Source: Opitutia bacterium UBA3151
Lineage (GTDB): Bacteria > Verrucomicrobiota > Verrucomicrobiia > Opitutales > Seribacteraceae
NCBI GenBank assembly: GCA_002364975.1
Contig: DEYT01000034.1
Location: 10,232-24,738, forward strand
Length of the DNA: 14,507 bases
Direction of reading: 5' to 3'
Shown: positions 12,743 through 14,507 of the stretch, piece by piece
How the letters are laid out: the number at the start of each line of letters is the position of its first letter
Position numbering within the stretch: the first letter of the stretch is position 1
Notes under the pieces: generated by a model
What the model was told of the DNA's origin: nothing
Databases searched by the model: none
What the model saw: the letters and a program-made list of their open reading frames with translations, nothing else
Position numbers and translations under genes: made by a program

Positions 12743-14251
12743 ATGAGCGACGCCCAAGGGTTGCTTCTTGAAGTCCGAGAATTAAAAAAAAGTTTTCCCG
12801 GCGTTCTTGCCCTCAAAGGGGTATCCCTGACTTTAGGAAAAGGTGAAGTGATCTCCCTCATCGGAGAGAACGGTGCGGGGAAAAGCACTTTGATGAAAAT
12901 TTTGGCTGGTGTACAGCCGTCTGACTCGGGTGATTACTTTATTGATGGGAAACGAGTTGATTTTAAAAATGTCAGGGAAGCGATGGATTTGGGCATAGCC
13001 CTGATCCATCAGGAACTCAACCTTGCTTCCAATCTCGACTTGGCTTCCAATATTTTTCTGGGTCGTGAACCCGGGAAAATGGGCTTCATTCATGAAGAAA
13101 AGCTTCATGCGGAAGCAACCAGGCATTTAAAAAGAGTTGGATTAGACTTGCCCTCTGACACCATTGCAGGATCGCTACCAATAGGAAAGCAACAGTTGGT
13201 CGAAATTGCCAAAGCTCTTTCCTGTGATGCCCGGGTGTTAATTATGGACGAGCCAACCAGTAGCTTATCTCAGAAGGAAACCGAAACTTTATTCGATGTT
13301 GTTAAGGGTTTACGTGACGAGGGAATCAGCGTAATTTATATTTCTCATCGACTGGGAGAAGTGAAGGAGCTTTCCGACCGGGTAACCGTATTTCGGGATG
13401 GTGAAAATGCTGGTGACCTTGCCAAGGATGAAATCAACCATGATAACATGGTTCGTTTAATGGTTGGGCGTGAATTGAGTGAATTTTATGATCGGGACAT
13501 TCACGAAGCAGGTGATTGTGTTCTTAAGGCGGTTGATCTGGTAACACCGGCTTATCCTGAAATTCCAGTTTCGATTGAAGTCCGTGCTGGTGAAATCGTC
13601 GGGATTGCTGGATTGGTTGGGGCAGGCCGAACAGAGTTGTTACAAACCATTTTTGGGGTCACTCCCTCACTTGGAGGTAAACTGGAAATAAAAGGAGAAA
13701 GTTTTTCGCCCAGCTCCCCAGCAGATGGGGTACATGCTGGTCTGGCACTTGCTCCCGAAGATCGAAAGCAACACGGATTGGTCCTACCAATGACAGTTCG
13801 TGAGAATTCCAGCCTACCAAGCCTGGATCGGGATCAAAAAATGGGCTTACTTGATCACGCCAAGGAAAAAGTAATTGCAGACGATGCGGTTGAGCAGATG
13901 AAGATCAAAACACCTAGCATCGAGCAGGCAGCCCGATTTCTCTCCGGAGGTAATCAACAAAAGATCGTACTGGGGAAATGGCTAGCCATGAAACCCAAGC
14001 TCCTGATGCTTGATGAACCCACTCGTGGGATTGACATCGGAGCCAAAAGGGAAATTTACAAACTAATGGAGAAACTTGCCGGCAAAGGGATCGCAATTCT
14101 TTTTGTTTCCAGTGAAATGGAAGAGGTATTAGGAATGGCAGACCGAGTTTATGTTATGCATGAAGGGAAAGTTTCGGGAGAACTTCAACAAAATCAAATG
14201 TCTGAGGAATCAATTATGCAACTGGCTACGGGAGGATCACTAGCGGCTTAA
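12743..14251 (+). CDS. CUT2 sugar ABC transporter ATPase, duplicated ABC domains
   Basis: Cytoplasmic ATP-hydrolysing subunit of the RbsA/MglA/XylG type, 502 residues, with two fused ABC domains as usual for the family. Domain 1: Walker A GENGAGKST (41-49), Q-loop HQELNL, the family's degenerate signature PIGKQQ, Walker B VLIMDEPTSS (about 165-174) and H-loop ISHR (about 200-203). Domain 2: degenerate Walker A GLVGAGRTE (Arg for Lys, about 290-298), signature LSGGNQQ (about 400-406), Walker B LLMLDEPTRGID (about 420-431), and Ser in place of the H-loop His in VSSEMEE. This asymmetry, one active and one degenerate ATP site, is the rule for this subfamily, not a defect. ATG follows the previous gene's TAG with no gap, implying translational coupling. 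Confidence 0.96.
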   Translation: MSDAQGLLLEVRELKKSFPGVLALKGVSLTLGKGEVISLIGENGAGKSTLMKILAGVQPSDSGDYFIDGKRVDFKNVREAMDLGIALIHQELNLASNLDLASNIFLGREPGKMGFIHEEKLHAEATRHLKRVGLDLPSDTIAGSLPIGKQQLVEIAKALSCDARVLIMDEPTSSLSQKETETLFDVVKGLRDEGISVIYISHRLGEVKELSDRVTVFRDGENAGDLAKDEINHDNMVRLMVGRELSEFYDRDIHEAGDCVLKAVDLVTPAYPEIPVSIEVRAGEIVGIAGLVGAGRTELLQTIFGVTPSLGGKLEIKGESFSPSSPADGVHAGLALAPEDRKQHGLVLPMTVRENSSLPSLDRDQKMGLLDHAKEKVIADDAVEQMKIKTPSIEQAARFLSGGNQQKIVLGKWLAMKPKLLMLDEPTRGIDIGAKREIYKLMEKLAGKGIAILFVSSEMEEVLGMADRVYVMHEGKVSGELQQNQMSEESIMQLATGGSLAA

Positions 14252-14255
14252 AATT

Positions 14256-14507
14256 ATGAAAAAAAATGTATATGGAATCTTTGGCCTTTTGGTCGCCGTT
14301 TTTGCAATCACCGCAATTGCAGATCCTAACTTTCTCTCCGCTTACAATATGCAAAATACAGTCAAGTGGTCGAGTTTGTATGGTGTAATGAGTATTGGAG
14401 TTGCTTTTGTAATTATAACCGGTGGCATTGATCTATCGATCGGTTCGGTAGTTGGACTGGTTGCGGTAGTGCTTTCTTTCTTTACCAAAATTCAGGGCCT
14501 TGATCCA
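14256..14507 (+). CDS. CUT2 sugar ABC transporter permease, N-terminal part
   Basis: The first 84 codons of an RbsC-type inner-membrane permease, cut by the window end. It starts 4 bases after the ATPase stop. Residues 5-22 form a first membrane segment (YGIFGLLVAVFAITAIA), then ADPNFLS. Residues about 41-57 form a second segment, leading into the family hallmark VIITGGIDLSIGSV (52-65), and a third begins at about 65-76. It completes the binding protein, ATPase and permease set of one importer; two copies of the permease normally form the channel. Confidence 0.93.
   Translation, partial: MKKNVYGIFGLLVAVFAITAIADPNFLSAYNMQNTVKWSSLYGVMSIGVAFVIITGGIDLSIGSVVGLVAVVLSFFTKIQGLDP

Noticed and set aside
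13611..13640. Degenerate second Walker A (Arg for Lys) in the ATPase as a possible inactivating mutation
   Set aside because: This degeneracy is standard in the second ABC domain of RbsA/MglA-type proteins; the first domain is intact.

Overview
The window looks like chromosomal DNA of a polysaccharide-degrading bacterium of the Planctomycetota-Verrucomicrobiota-Chlamydiota group, most likely a marine Verrucomicrobiota (Opitutae-like). The reasons are the gene mix (secreted GH81 glucanase, secreted sulfatase, SMP-30 lactonase, ThuA-like protein, a huge multidomain beta-helix surface protein), the frequent lack of Shine-Dalgarno sequences, and a Trp-rich C-terminal module that I recall from large Opitutae secreted proteins. 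The lineage is inferred from family recall; there is no rRNA or marker gene to test it.

Layout. Positions 2-4805 (+) form a tight catabolic operon: a 5'-truncated GH81 endo-beta-1,3-glucanase, a secreted S1-type sulfatase, a candidate 50-codon ORF overlapping both neighbours and carrying three successive hairpins, and an SMP-30/gluconolactonase. The lactonase ends 3 bases from the end of a convergent pair on the minus strand: a secreted ThuA-like protein (4809-5570) preceded by a 1710-residue secreted protein (5611-10743). The large protein has a metzincin zinc protease, beta-sandwich modules, about 18-19 Chlamydia-Pmp-like beta-helix rungs, three Ig/cadherin-like modules and an aromatic C-terminal module. 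A 170-base AT-rich divergent region (10744-10913) holds a good plus-strand promoter, a minus-strand -10 candidate and two inverted repeats. From 10914 a second plus-strand operon runs off the window: an SDR oxidoreductase, then a CUT2 (ribose/xylose/galactose-type) sugar ABC importer with lipoprotein binding protein, double ATPase and the start of the permease.

How it may work together (inference): the glucanase and sulfatase release and desulfate sugars outside the cytoplasm, the CUT2 transporter imports a monosaccharide, the SDR may oxidise it to a lactone or keto-sugar, and the lactonase may open the lactone. The metzincin/beta-helix protein is probably a surface or secreted adhesin-protease, with the ThuA-like protein in the same transcript.

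I see no tRNA, rRNA, CRISPR array, insertion sequence or phage gene. The most unexpected items are the Pmp-like helix joined to a metzincin, the aromatic C-terminal module, the overlapped small ORF with its hairpin series, and the CWTSR sulfatase active site.
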